Source: Patellaria atrata CBS 101060
Lineage: Eukaryota; Ascomycota; Dothideomycetes; Patellariales; Patellariaceae
NCBI GenBank assembly: GCA_010093705.1
Contig: MU006119.1
Location: 106,196 to 170,195, forward strand
Direction: 5' to 3'
Length of the DNA stretch: 64,000 bases
In this document: positions 25,301 to 37,110 of the stretch, piece after piece
Layout of the letters: each line of letters starts with the position of its first letter
Numbering within the stretch: position 1 is the stretch's first letter
Notes under the pieces: model-generated
Database searches by the model: none
Told to the model about the DNA's origin: nothing
What the model saw: only the letters and a program-made list of their open reading frames with translations
Made by a program: the position numbers and the translations under genes

Positions 25301-27645
25301 TTAAATTAAATATTAACGCACTACGACTTTTTACTCGAGACGAAAGTCGAGTCTAATTATAATAATAAGGTTATTATAGTAATTATATTATAACTCTATA
25401 AATACGTTTAAAGGCTAGTTACCTTCTAGATTAAAACGTTATTAGAGATAGAACTAAGATATAAAATCTATAATAAGGAAATACTAGCTATAATAAAAGT
25501 ATTAGCTAAGTAGAGAAGTATACTAATAAAGTTATAATAAATTCCCTTTACTATAATTATTAATTATAAAGCACTAGAATACTTTATTATAAAATAATTA
25601 TTTAATACTAGATAAACTTAATAGAGTAAAGCTCTCTCTAATTTCCACTTCCGAATCACGTATTAGCCCGGAGCCTAAAACGTTGTAGTAGACACGCTCT
25701 CCCGTAAATAAGAAAATCTAAAAATAGCGAAAGATAAAGATATTATAATATAAACCTAAATACTAATTAACTTAAATATAACGGTAGTATCTTTTTAGCT
25801 CTTAATAAAATAATAACTACTATCTAAGAAGATATCTTAGAGTAGTAAGAAACGTATAATCTCTAGAAAGAAGATAATAGAAAAGTACGCTCTAAAGTTA
25901 AGGCCCGGGACTCGAGTGATAGTAGTTAAGATAGTAATAATTAAGCTTTTATAGAGGATAAAGGGAGCTAAAACTTAGAACTAAAGATTTATAATAACTA
26001 AAACCTCGAAAAAGAGGAATAATATATTAAATAAGTATATTAACTTTAACTTTAAATTAAGGTCCACGCTTATCTACTCTATAATTCCCACTATAACTAA
26101 AAAAGAAAAGGAAATTAGGTATAAAATAGAAGAAAAAGAAGATATATCTATAAATTTAAAACGATATATTTAAAATAAGCCTAATTAAAAATAAGAGTTA
26201 CTAGTAATATACTTACTAATAGATTAAATATTAGAAGTGAACCGAAAATATAACTTTTTATTAGTATACTAAAAGTAAGCTAAAATTAAAAAGAAGTACT
26301 AGAAATTATAAAATAATCTATTTATTAGATTTAATAGATTTATAGTCCTAGATATAGATAATCTTAGAATATATCTAATATAAAACGTATATAACGCATT
26401 AATTATAGAATATCTAGAAATTAAAAAGATAAAAGAATTAATCTAAACGCGATACTATTAACTTAGATTAATAGCTAATATAGATAAATATATTTAGAAC
26501 TATTATATCTATTATCGAACGTATATATTAAGAGATAAAACCCCCGGTTTACTAAAATCACTACTAATTAGAGATAGATATTAGTAATACGTTATCTTCG
26601 ACTTTAAATTATTCCTTAAGGATATATATAGATTCGAAATAGCGTTTATAGTAGTAGATTAATTAGAAAAAAGAGCGATTTCACTCCCTTATATTAAAGA
26701 TATCTTAGTTAAGGTAACTATAAAGCTATACTATAAATATATATAGCGAATATATAGTATACTAGAGATAGTAATATTAAATTATAGTCTATAGTTTATT
26801 TCTATATTTATAGATAAGCTTTATAAACTAATAAAAGTAAAATAGAAGCTATTTATAATTTACTATTTATAGATAAATAAAGATATAAAGATTATTAATT
26901 AGTATATAAATTTATAGTTCCGGCCCTTTATAAACTACTACTAAAGTAATTAGTCGAAGTTATTATCTATAATAGACTTTATCTAGACTATATTAGTCTA
27001 TAAATTAACGGGTATTTTCCCTTATAAGTTAGAATTTAATTATTAACTATAAATATATTTTAACTAATAAGAGTAGATAGATCTTAATATATATAAGATA
27101 GTTCGAGAAAAGATAAATAGAGAGGAAGCTTAATTATTTATAAAACACACTTATAATACCGTTAAATAGACGAGGAATAATCTAGAAAAGGTATAAATAA
27201 TATAAATAAAATCGGCTAATAAGTATCGGAGAGAACTAGATTTTAGATTAGAAGATTATATTTTTATCTTATATAAAGACTAGATATTAGATAGGCTAAA
27301 TATTAAACTAAACTATTAGAATATAGGTTTATATAAAATAATAGAAATAAAGAGATATTCTTATATAATCGATTTACCTACTAATATAAAGATATTGAAT
27401 ATATTTCACGTAAATAGGCTTTATAAAATATCGATAGACCTATTACCCGGATAACAGCTAAAATTATCACCGCCGATCGAAATAGACGGTAAGCCCGAAT
27501 ATAAAGTAGATAAGATTCTAGTAAGTCGTATCTCTCGCGGTAAGTTATAGTATAAAGTAAGTTAGATTAAATATAACTTTAATAAAATATAATATCTAGC
27601 TTATAACTTTATCGAAGTATTATATAAGCTCGAAAAATTCTATAA
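22368..27645 (+). pseudogene. gag-pol of copy E2, inactivated (chromodomain at the end)
   Basis: Replicative polyprotein of a chromovirus. Recognisable parts: gag (22,400-23,000); an RT fingers/palm region with KDKYLLPLIEKTL near 24,640; the RT box YINDILIY at 24908-24931, where the first Asp of the usual D-D pair reads Asn; a following ADIKKSEFHVIKIKFLSFI stretch near 25,010; RNase H; integrase; and a C-terminal chromodomain at about 27,485-27,645 (EYKVDKILVSRISRGKL, YKVS-IKYNF, then YKLEKFYN, with stops at the Gln and Trp positions). Stops are almost all at expected Gln and Trp codons. Chromodomains in such elements are known to direct integration to heterochromatin. Not functional. Confidence 0.8.
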
Positions 27646-27867
27646 TTAAAGATTAGCTAATATCGAATTACTAGTCTAATTTAAAGAATAGCTCTAAACC
27701 TTTAAATTCGAGATAGAAATAGAGCCGTACGATAATAATAATATAGTTAAAAAGAAAAAAGACTTATATAGATTTTAAAATATTATAAATAGATAATAAA
27801 TCGTGTTATAGAATATTATTAATATTATTATAGAAATTAAGGCCGATTTCTACTATTAAAGAGGAGA

Positions 27868-28142
27868 TAATATAATAATATATTATAATATTAATTCTAT
27901 ATTTCCTATATTAAGTATTTAATTTATTTATAAAAGATCTTTATCGAGTTAAATATAAAAAAGATCTTTAAACGCTAATTAGTTAAATAGAAGATAGTTA
28001 AGTTAAAATTTAATAAAATAGAACTATTATATATAGATATTCGACTTATAATATTATTATTCTTTAACTTAATCTCTATACTTAATAGTTAATAATAGAG
28101 ATAATTAAAATATAATTACTATAGCTATACTATATTATTATA
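27868..28142 (+). repeat. 275-bp 3' LTR of copy E2
   Basis: Begins TAATATAATAATATATTATA after a purine run and ends TATTATTATA. The same length and sequence, more decayed, recurs at 28687-28961. Confidence 0.8.
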
Positions 28143-28961
28143 ATAAATCTATATAAGATAATAGAAATAAAGAGATATTTTTATATAATCGATTTACTTA
28201 CTAATATAAAGATATTAAATATATTCTATATAAATAAGCTTTATAAAGTATTAATAAACTTATTACTTAAATAATAATTAGAACTATTATCGTTAATTAA
28301 AATAAACGATAAACCTAAATATAAAATAGATAAAATCTTAATAAATTATATCTTTCGCGGTAAGTTATAGTATAAAGTAAGTTAGATTAGATATAATCTT
28401 AATAAAATATAATATCTAGCTTATAACTTTATTAGAGTATTATATAAACTCGAAAAATTTTATAATTAAAAATTAACTAATATTAAATTATTAATTTAAT
28501 TTAAAGAATAACTTTAAATCTTTAAATTTAAGATAAAAGTAAAGCTATATAATAATAATAATATAGTTAAAAAGAAAAAGCTTATATAGATTTTAAGATA
28601 TTATAAATAAATAATAAATCGCGTTATAAAATACTATTAATATTATTATAAAAATTAGGGCCGATTTTAACTATTAAAGAGAAAAGTAATATAATAATAT
28701 ATTATAATATTAATTCTATATTTTCTATATTAAGTATTTAATTTATTTATAAAAGATCTTTATTAAATTAAATATAAAAAAGATCTTTAAATATTAATTA
28801 ATTAAATAAAAGATAATTAAACTAAAATTTAATAAAATAGAACTATTATATATAAATACTTAATTTATAATATTATTATTTCTTAACTTAATCTTTATAC
28901 TTAATAGTTAATAATAAAGATAGTTAAAATATAATTATTATAATTATATTATATTATTATA
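28143..28961 (+). mobile_element. older second-family copy: integrase tail, chromodomain and 3' LTR
   Basis: Matches E2 from 27,327 to the end of its LTR: integrase C-terminus, chromodomain (about 28,305-28,470) and a 275-bp LTR at 28687-28961. It is more A/T-rich than E2. Best read as the downstream half of E1, separated from it by insertion of E2 and a later deletion. The LTR is followed by CTAGATTAAATT. Confidence 0.7.
28687..28961 (+). repeat. 275-bp 3' LTR of the older second-family copy
   Basis: Starts TAATATAATAATATATTATA after AAAGAGAAAAG and ends TATTATTATA. Its length is identical to the E2 LTR, with transition differences only as far as compared. Confidence 0.78.
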
Positions 28962-31900
28962 CTAGATTAAATTTTTCTTTAATAATCTTTAAAAAGATAA
29001 TATAATATTTTAATTAAAGTATAATATTAGTTTAATTAATAAATAATTATAAAATTAATTAGAAATTTATAAATAATTAAGCTTTATTAATAATAAAATA
29101 TTTAATATTTAAAAATATTAATATTAATAATAACGATAATTTAGTATTTAAAAGAAATTAAAATTAATAAATATAAATTATTTAAAAAAGTAAATATTAT
29201 AGTAAATTAAATAAAATAATTAAATCTTTAATAATTTTAATAAAGTAAATAAATAATAAATTAACTATAAATTTAAAAGTAAAAAGTAATATTAAATTAA
29301 AAGAAAAAATATATTAATATAAATTAATATTAAAAGTAATTAATTAATAAATTATTAATAATATTTTAGAAATAAATTTATAAAATTTATTAAAAAAAAT
29401 TTCTAAAATAATAAAAAAAGAAAAATCTCTTAAATATATTATTATTATAAATAATTGAAATAATAATATAATTAATAAAATAAAAGAATAAATAGTTAAA
29501 AGTTTAAATTAATTTATAATAAAATATTTTTATATAAAAGTAAAATTTATAATTTAAAAAATATAATTTAAAAAAATAGTAAATTTTATTAATAAAATAA
29601 TATTTAATTTATAATTAAAGCTATAAATATATTAAATAAATAAAAAAGCTATAAAATATTTTTAAAATAAAATTAATATTTTAAAAAGATAAATTAAATA
29701 ATTTAAATTAAATTAAAAAAGTATTTAATTTAATAATAAATTTAATAATAAAGAATTATTAATATTATATAATTATAATAATTAAGTTAAAATAATTAAT
29801 TTAACTAAAAGATTTAAAAGTAAAGATAATAATAAAATAAAGAAATTTCTTAATTTATTAAAATTAATTAATAATAAGAAATTAATTTATAAAAAATAAA
29901 AAGTAAAATAAATAATAAACTTTATATTAATAATAATTAATTTTAAAATAAAAAAGTAAAAACTATTTATATTAAAATATAAATTAATAATAAAATAATT
30001 AAATATATATATATTTTTTTTAAAATTAAAAAAGAATAATATAATTTTAATAAAATTAATAAAATTTTTAAACTAAATTTATAAAAATTTAAATAAATAA
30101 TTAAAAGTTAAAAATAAATTAAAAAAGTTAAAATAAAATTATTTAATAGATTTTCTAAAATTTTAATTTATATTTATTTAGTTAATTAATAAAGTTAAAT
30201 TATTATATAATTAATAGAAAAAGAGACTTTATAATAAATTTTATAATAATTTAAGATTAATAATAATAAAAACTATAAATAATAATAAAATTAGCTTTTA
30301 AAAGTATTATAATAAAGTTATAATATAAATATAAAAGTTAAAAAGATTAAATAAAACTAATAAAATTTATAAAAAAAATTAAAAATATAATAAATTAATT
30401 AAAATAACTTTTATTTTAATAATAATAAAAAAATTTTATATTAATTAAAAAGTAAAGAAACTATTTTATCTATAATATTATAAATAATAAAGTAAATTAT
30501 AATTATTTAAAAATTTATAGATAATTATTTTAATTATAATAAAATTAGATATAAAGTATTAAAATACTAGAAATTAAAGAAAATAATTAAAGTAAAGTTA
30601 ATTTAAAAAGATAAATATTAAAGTTTAAAGTTTAATTTAAAGTTAAATTTAAAAAATAAGAAACTTTAAATAAAAACTTTATATTAAAATTAATAATAGA
30701 AATATTAATAATATTAATTAATAATTTAATATTAAAAAAGCTATTTATAATATTATATTAAATTTTAAAGAATAAAATTATAATATAACTTAAAACTTTA
30801 ATTAATATTAAAGTTTAAAAGTATATTTTATTAAATAAAAGATAATTATTTACTCTAAAATAATATCTTAAAATCGAAATTAGAAAAATAGATTAAAAAA
30901 TTAAAATTAATATCTTTAATAATTTAAAGATAATATTAATTAATTAAATATTTAAGATAAACTTTATAATTAAAGAATAAAAATAGTTAATATTAATTAT
31001 AATAATAAATATAAATTATAATAATATATTTATAAATAAAAAGTAATTTTTTAAAACTAATAATTTATTTAATTATAAATATTATTAAATTATTTAGTTA
31101 AAATAAACTATTATAATTAAAAACTAATAATAAAATATTATAATTTTAAAGAATAAGCTATAAATTTAAATAAATTTATAATATTAATTTAATATAAAAT
31201 AATAAAATAAAATTATTAATAAATAAAAATATAATTAATAAAAAATATTAATTAATTAAAGAAAAAAATTATAATTATTTTAATAAAAATAATTAAGTTT
31301 ATAAACTAAAAATATTAACTTTAATCTTTAAAAGATAAAATTAAAACTATTAAATTTAATAAAAAGAGAAATATTAAAACTCTTTAAAAAATTAAAATTA
31401 AAATTAAATAAATAGATTAATATTATTAGAATTTATATAAATATTTACTTAATTAATAGAGAAAATTATCTAAAAAATATAAAATATAAAGATATTATTA
31501 TAAATATTATAAGTTTATATAAAATTAACTTTTTAATATAAAATTAACTTTTAAAAGATAAAAATCTTTTAAATAAAAATAAAAATATTTATAAAATAAT
31601 AACTTATAAAAAATTATTTAAAAAATATTATTATTTAATTTATATATTCTCGAAATTTATATTTAATAAGTTACTATTATTTAAAAAAGATATAGATTAT
31701 AATATAATATTAAATTAAAATAATAATTTTATTATTAACTTTTTATATAATATATTTATCGAATATTTATAGCTAATAAAGAATTATTTAAAGAAATATT
31801 TTTAAAAGAGATTTATTATTTCGAATAAAATATTATATATATTTTTAGTATTATTTATTAAAAAGTTAAAAGGAGATTAAAGATTTTATATTAATTATAA

Positions 31901-32053
31901 AAAACTAAATAATATTATTAAAAAGAATAAATATCTATTATTTTTAATTAAAGAAATATTAATATATTTTCGATAAATAAAGATATTTATAAAATTTAAT
32001 ATAAAATAAATATTCTATTAAATTTAAATAAAAAAGTTAATTAAAAATCTTAT

Positions 32054-32251
32054 TATAACGGTGTAGCGGTTATAGAGAATCGAATTAGATTATAACTAGT
32101 ATAACTTAACTATAATATAAAGAGATTAAGTTAAGGAAAGAAGAAATTATAATTATATAATCTATTAATATTAAGTATATAATAGTAGAATCTCGGCGCG
32201 ACTACTACTAATAAGGGAAAATAGGAAATAATAATCTATAATATTATTATA
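32054..32251. repeat. 198-bp solo LTR of an otherwise absent family
   Basis: Inserted in copy F between the 5-bp duplications CTTAT (32049-32053 and 32252-32256); E2 has the uninterrupted site near 24,775. Starts TATAACGGTGTAGCGG and ends ATTATTATA, consistent with TG...CA after RIP. It keeps more G/C than its surroundings. No internal region or second copy is in the window. Strand is not determined. Confidence 0.75.
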
Positions 32252-32461
32252 CTTATTATCTTTTAAATAAAATATAAATTATTTAAATATAAAATATTAT
32301 CTTTTAAATTATATAATAGTTTAATCTTATTTTAATAATTTATTAATAAGATATTTTTTTAATATTTTAATAATTTTTATATAATATATATTAATAATAT
32401 ATTAATTTACTTTAAATATTTATTAAAATATTAAATCTATATCACGAAAATACTAAAAATA

Positions 32462-33089
32462 TATTATAATAAAAGTTTATATTTATTAAAATAAAATTAG
32501 ATAAATTTAAAAATATATTTAACTTTTTATTTAATATAGTTAACTATAAAGATAAATTTAATAAAATAATAAAATATATATAATAAAGATATTTTAAGTT
32601 AATAATATAATTTATTAACTTTTTAATTTTAGATAACACTTATAATAAGATAAGATATATTATATAAAAATAATATAATAAATAAAGTTAAATTTAAAAC
32701 TATAATATTTAACTTTATAAATAAGATTAATAGTAAAAATAATTATAAAGAATTTAAATATATAAAAAAAAGATTATTTTTAAATATTTTTATTTTTTAT
32801 AATTAATTTAATTATTTATATTTTAATTATTTTAATTATTTAATTATTTAATTATTTCTTTTATAATTAAAATATTTATATATTTAAATATTTAAACTAT
32901 ATAATATTTTTTAATTATTTTAATTATTTAGTTATTTAATTATTTTTTTTATAATTAAAATATTTATATATTTAAATATTTAAATTATATAATTTATTAT
33001 TATTTATTTTATTTATAATTCTTTTAAATAGTTTTCCTTTTTTCCTTTTATTTATTATTTATATATTTCTATAACTTATAACTATAATA
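32462..33089 (-). repeat. 628-bp solo LTR of the A-D Gypsy family
   Basis: Inserted in copy F; aligned end to end with the A and D LTRs. The duplication reads AAATA on the left (32457-32461) and AAGTA on the right (33090-33094), the same 5-bp site with one G-to-A change. It has a longer duplicated block (two units of about 75 bp) than the other LTRs, giving 628 rather than 583 or 610 bp. Solo LTRs arise by recombination between the two LTRs of a full element. Confidence 0.85.
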
Positions 33090-33724
33090 AAGTATTAATT
33101 AAGGCTAATTTATAAATTAATATTAAAAAAAATAAATTCTATATAATAAAGATAAAATTTTTTAACTTAATTATTAATATTAATAGAATAATAATAAATT
33201 TAAAAAAGATTAAAATAATTTAAAATTAGAAATTACTAATAAATATAAAAAGAATCTTATTATTTAATAAATTTTATAACTTTTATTAAAAGTTTCTAAA
33301 GAAATTTAGATAAATTATATAACTATTAATAATATAAATATAAAAAGAGGTTTAGAAATTATTTAAATAAAAAGAAAAAAAAATATTTAAGAAAATAAAA
33401 AAGTTAATTCTATTAAATTAAATATTAATATATTATAACTTTTTATTTAAGATAAAAATTAAGTTTAATTATAATAATTAAATTATTATAATAATTATAT
33501 TATAATTTTATAAATATATTTAAAAGTTAATTATCTTCTAGACTAAAATATTATTAGAAATAAAATTAAAATATAAAATCTATAATAAGAAAATATTAAT
33601 TATAATAAAAGTATTAATTAAATAGAGAAATATATTAATAAAATTATAGTAAATTCCCTTTACTATAATTATTAATTATAAAATATTAAAATATTTTACT
33701 ATAAAATAATTATTTAATACTAAA

Positions 33725-33757
33725 TATTATATTTAATTAAGTATTTAATTAAATATA
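33725..33757 (+). repeat. element G 5' LTR, first 33 bp
   Basis: TATTATATTTAATTAAGTAT and 13 further bases match the start of the right LTR at 63497. The LTR is cut here by element D and continues at 57833. Confidence 0.75.
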
Positions 33758-34340
33758 TATTATAATAAAAGTCTATATTTATTAAAATAGAATTAAATAA
33801 ATTTAAAAATATATTTAACTTCTTATTTAATATAGTTAATTATAAAGATAAGTTTAATAAAGTAATAAAATATATATAATAAAAATATTTTAAGTTAATA
33901 ATATAACTTACTAACTTTTTAACTTTAAATAATACTTATAATAAGATAAAATATATTATATAAAAATAATATAATAAATTAAATTAAATTTAAAACTATA
34001 ATATTTAAATTTATAAATAAAATTAATAGTAAAAATAATTATAAAAAATTTAAATATATAAAGAAAAAATTATTTTTAAATATTTTTATTCTTTATAATT
34101 AATTTAATATATTTATATTTTAGTTATTCTAATTATTAATTATTTATAACGATTAATATAATTAGTAATTATTATCTAATTATTTTAATTATTAATTATT
34201 TCTAATAATTAACGCGATTAATAATTATTATTTAATTATATAATTCTTTATTATTTATTTTATCTATAATTTTTTTAAATAATATTTCTTTCTTCCTCTT
34301 ATTTATTATTTATATATTTTTATAATTTATAGTTATAATA
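33758..34340 (-). repeat. element D 3' LTR (left)
   Basis: 583 bp, starting TATTATAATAAAAGTC and ending AGTTATAATA. Same variable-block type as the A LTRs. Confidence 0.85.
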
Positions 34341-34625
34341 TTATTCTCTTTTTTCTTAACTTTTATCTTAAAAGTTTATTTTTTTTACTTAAGTATAAAA
34401 TAAATATATTATTTATTTATTAAATTATATATATCTTTTTTTTCTTTTTTTTTAAGATATTAAAAACTAAATCTTATTTAATCTATTATTAATATTATAT
34501 TATTTATATTACTTTATATAATTATCTTATATTAACTTTTTATTTTATTTATTATTATTCTTTTTATTTTTATATTATTAATATTCTCTTTAATTTTTAT
34601 TTTAAATATTTTATTTATAATATAA

Positions 34626-34990
34626 AATATAATCTTATAATATTATAAAAAAATTAAGATAAACTTAATATTTTAAGAGTTAAACTTTATTATTAACTTA
34701 TTTAAACTTACTCTATTAATAATAAGGCGTTTATTTAAAAGAAATAATTAATATAATAACTTTATTTTTTTAATTAAAAAGAGATTAAAATATTTTATTA
34801 TAAATTAAATTTTATTAAAAAGTTAAAAACTTTAAAATAAATAATTAAAGAATAATAAACTTTCTTAATTATTTCTTTTTTTTTATTATTATATCTTCTT
34901 CTAGTTAATTTAGTTTAAATTTCTTTATTTTTAAAAGTTTAAAATTTTCTAATTTTAATAATAAAACTATTTAAATTTTTAATTATAATT
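34626..34990 (+). pseudogene. antisense reading frame in element D (decayed)
   Basis: Aligned counterpart of the antisense frame in B (40618-40989), at the same distance from the 3' LTR. It is so A/T-rich that it can only be identified by homology. Confidence 0.35.
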
Positions 34991-35246
34991 TATTAAATAT
35001 TTAAATAATTTCTATATATTATTTATATATTTATAGTCTTTTTATTTTATTAAATACTTATATTAATTATTTATTTATTATAGATTTAAAATTTATTTTA
35101 TTTTATAAATATCTTCTTTTTTAAATTTTATAGATTATATTTAAAGTTTAATATTAGTATATACTAATTCTAGAAATAATATATAAAAAACTAAATATAT
35201 CTTTATTTTTTATAATAATTTTAATTTATAATTAACTTTTTCTTTA

Positions 35247-37108
35247 ATATAATCTATAAGCGAGTAGTATATATAAATAAATAATATATTTTTCCATTTT
35301 ATTATAATCTTTAAACTTAATTATATAGTTATAACTCGAGAAAATTAATTATATTTAATTAAACTTTCTTCTTTAAATATTTCTTTATTCTTTTAATAAG
35401 TTTATATATTATATTTAATCTTTCTATATCTTCTATAATATTATAAATATAATAATTCTTTCTTTACTAAATCTCTTTTCTTTAACTTTTTACTCGATTA
35501 TCGCCTAATAATCTTTTTCTAAATAATTAATTCTTATATATCTTATATATTAAATACTTCTTCTATTTATATATATATTTTTTTAGCTTATCGTCGCTTT
35601 ATAAGTATCTTATTAGCCTTTCGAAGCGTTTAGACCTTATTATATATAAATATTATTTTATAAGTAATAAACTTTATACTCTTTATTAATTATTTAATAG
35701 TTAAGAAAATAGTATTTAAAGAACTTCCTTAATATTAAATTATCTAATTCTTAATATATTTAGACTACGAAATAGCTTTTTTAAAGTTATTTAATATCTA
35801 AAAAACTTATAAATCGGTAGCGGGAAGAAAAAATCTAGTTAATATTAATATTTATAACTTTATATTAAGCTTTAAAATAATAGCTTAAAGATTATAAAGA
35901 ACTAGGCTAATATTAAAGAAACTCGCTTAAATATTTTTAATCGTTATAATATTAATATAGATATTTTTAAATATAATAAAGAATTTAATTTTAGTGATAT
36001 AGTTAATATAAACTTTAATAAAGACTTTAAGTTCCCGGCTATATATTCGTTTTAATACGCTAAAATATCTAATATTTAAAGATTAGATAAGATGCGAAAA
36101 ATATATAAATAAATAAATAGTAATAATATTCTTTTCTTTATAGAATTCCTTAAACTAAACTAATAAATAACTTATATAATTATTAAGAATAATTATCTAA
36201 TAAATATTTTTTTATTAGATATTTATATATTAATGGAAATACTAAATTTAGTCTATAGCTATCTTTTTATCTATTTAGCCGTTTAGCGAGATCTTAATAA
36301 CTTAAGAAAGCGGGAGACTATATTTAATATATTAAAATATAAGATAATTAACGCCTTATATAATTAAGAAAAAAGATAGTATAAAACTATTATTACTTAT
36401 ATACTCGATTATTATAGCTTATTCGCGATTATTAGGCTAAAGTTATTTATCTTTATTACGTCTATTAATACACGTAATAACTATATCGTTATAAATAATA
36501 TCTATTATAAAGTCTATTTTATCGAAGTTATAAAGATTAATATCTTAAATTATATATTTCGCGTATATATTAGTTATTAAATAGAATTATATATTTATCG
36601 TATTTAAATTTTTATAAAGAGCTCTTTAGAAATCGTAAATATAAGAAAAATATATTTTTAGTTTTAATTATTATTTAATAAAGTTCTCTATTTAATACTT
36701 TTTTATATATCCTATAACGCGTTTCACGAGAAGTAGATTAGCTATCTCTTCTATATTAACTAGCTAAGATAGAAACCCTCATGTATTTAAGTCTAAAATA
36801 TATTAGACGATTATCTCTTCTTTAGTTTCTATTAACTTTTAAGAATTAGGGCGATAGTCGCGTTTAAAAGTTTAGCCGTTTATTCTCGTATAAAAGATAG
36901 TTTTAGAGATATTATAGATTATTATAACTTTCTAATAGCTAAGTTTTTTATTACGTTAAAAAGTTTAGATAATAAGGATAATTTAATTTTTATTTAATTA
37001 TATAGATATTATTAGTTATAGAGAAATATATTATTATAGAAGAAAAAGTTATAATATATAAAAAAGTATATTATTTATTTATATATATTACTCGTTTATA
37101 GATTATAT
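35247..37108 (-). mobile_element. pogo-like transposon copy 4, inserted in element D
   Basis: 1,862 bp between TA duplications (35245-35246 and 37109-37110). Terminal inverted repeats are ATATAATCTATAAGCGAG on the left and CTCGTTTATAGATTATAT on the right. The reverse complement is collinear with copy 1; the left end corresponds to the 3' end of copy 1. Removing it rejoins the D sequence CTTTA/ATTTATTTAA, matching B at about 41,260. The transposase is fully degenerate; the third catalytic position again reads Asn. Confidence 0.87.
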
Positions 37109-37110
37109 TA

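Larger units (their letters stand above)
22368..28142 (+). mobile_element. second Gypsy family, copy E2, 5'-truncated, with 3' LTR
   Basis: Best-preserved copy of a chromodomain Ty3/Gypsy family unlike the A-D family. It starts abruptly inside gag (matching F from about 29,644), runs through the whole of pol, and ends with a 275-bp LTR (27868-28142) preceded by the purine run AAAGAGGAGA. It keeps many CG, CC and GG dinucleotides while its flanks are nearly pure A/T, so it is younger than E1 and F. Its right edge adjoins integrase sequence of an older copy (28143), consistent with insertion into that copy followed by deletion of the left junction. Confidence 0.8.
28962..33724 (+). mobile_element. 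second Gypsy family, copy F (left part), outermost layer of the nest
   Basis: Plus-strand copy aligned with E2 from gag (matching from about 29,644) through protease, RT and RNase H. It stops at 33,724 and continues at 63,615-64,000. The 680 bp before 29,644 would be the 5' leader and first part of gag, absent from E1 and E2. Almost every C and G has been lost; RT and other boxes are recognisable only by alignment. It is interrupted by a 198-bp LTR (32054-32251), a 628-bp solo LTR (32462-33089) and element G. No 5' LTR of its own is evident; 28,962 directly follows another copy's LTR. Confidence 0.7.

Noticed and set aside
28962-29640. A further complete LTR at the start of copy F
   Set aside because: The purine run and LTR-like start near 28,990-29,000 match the 275-bp LTR for only a few tens of bases, so a separate LTR cannot be supported.
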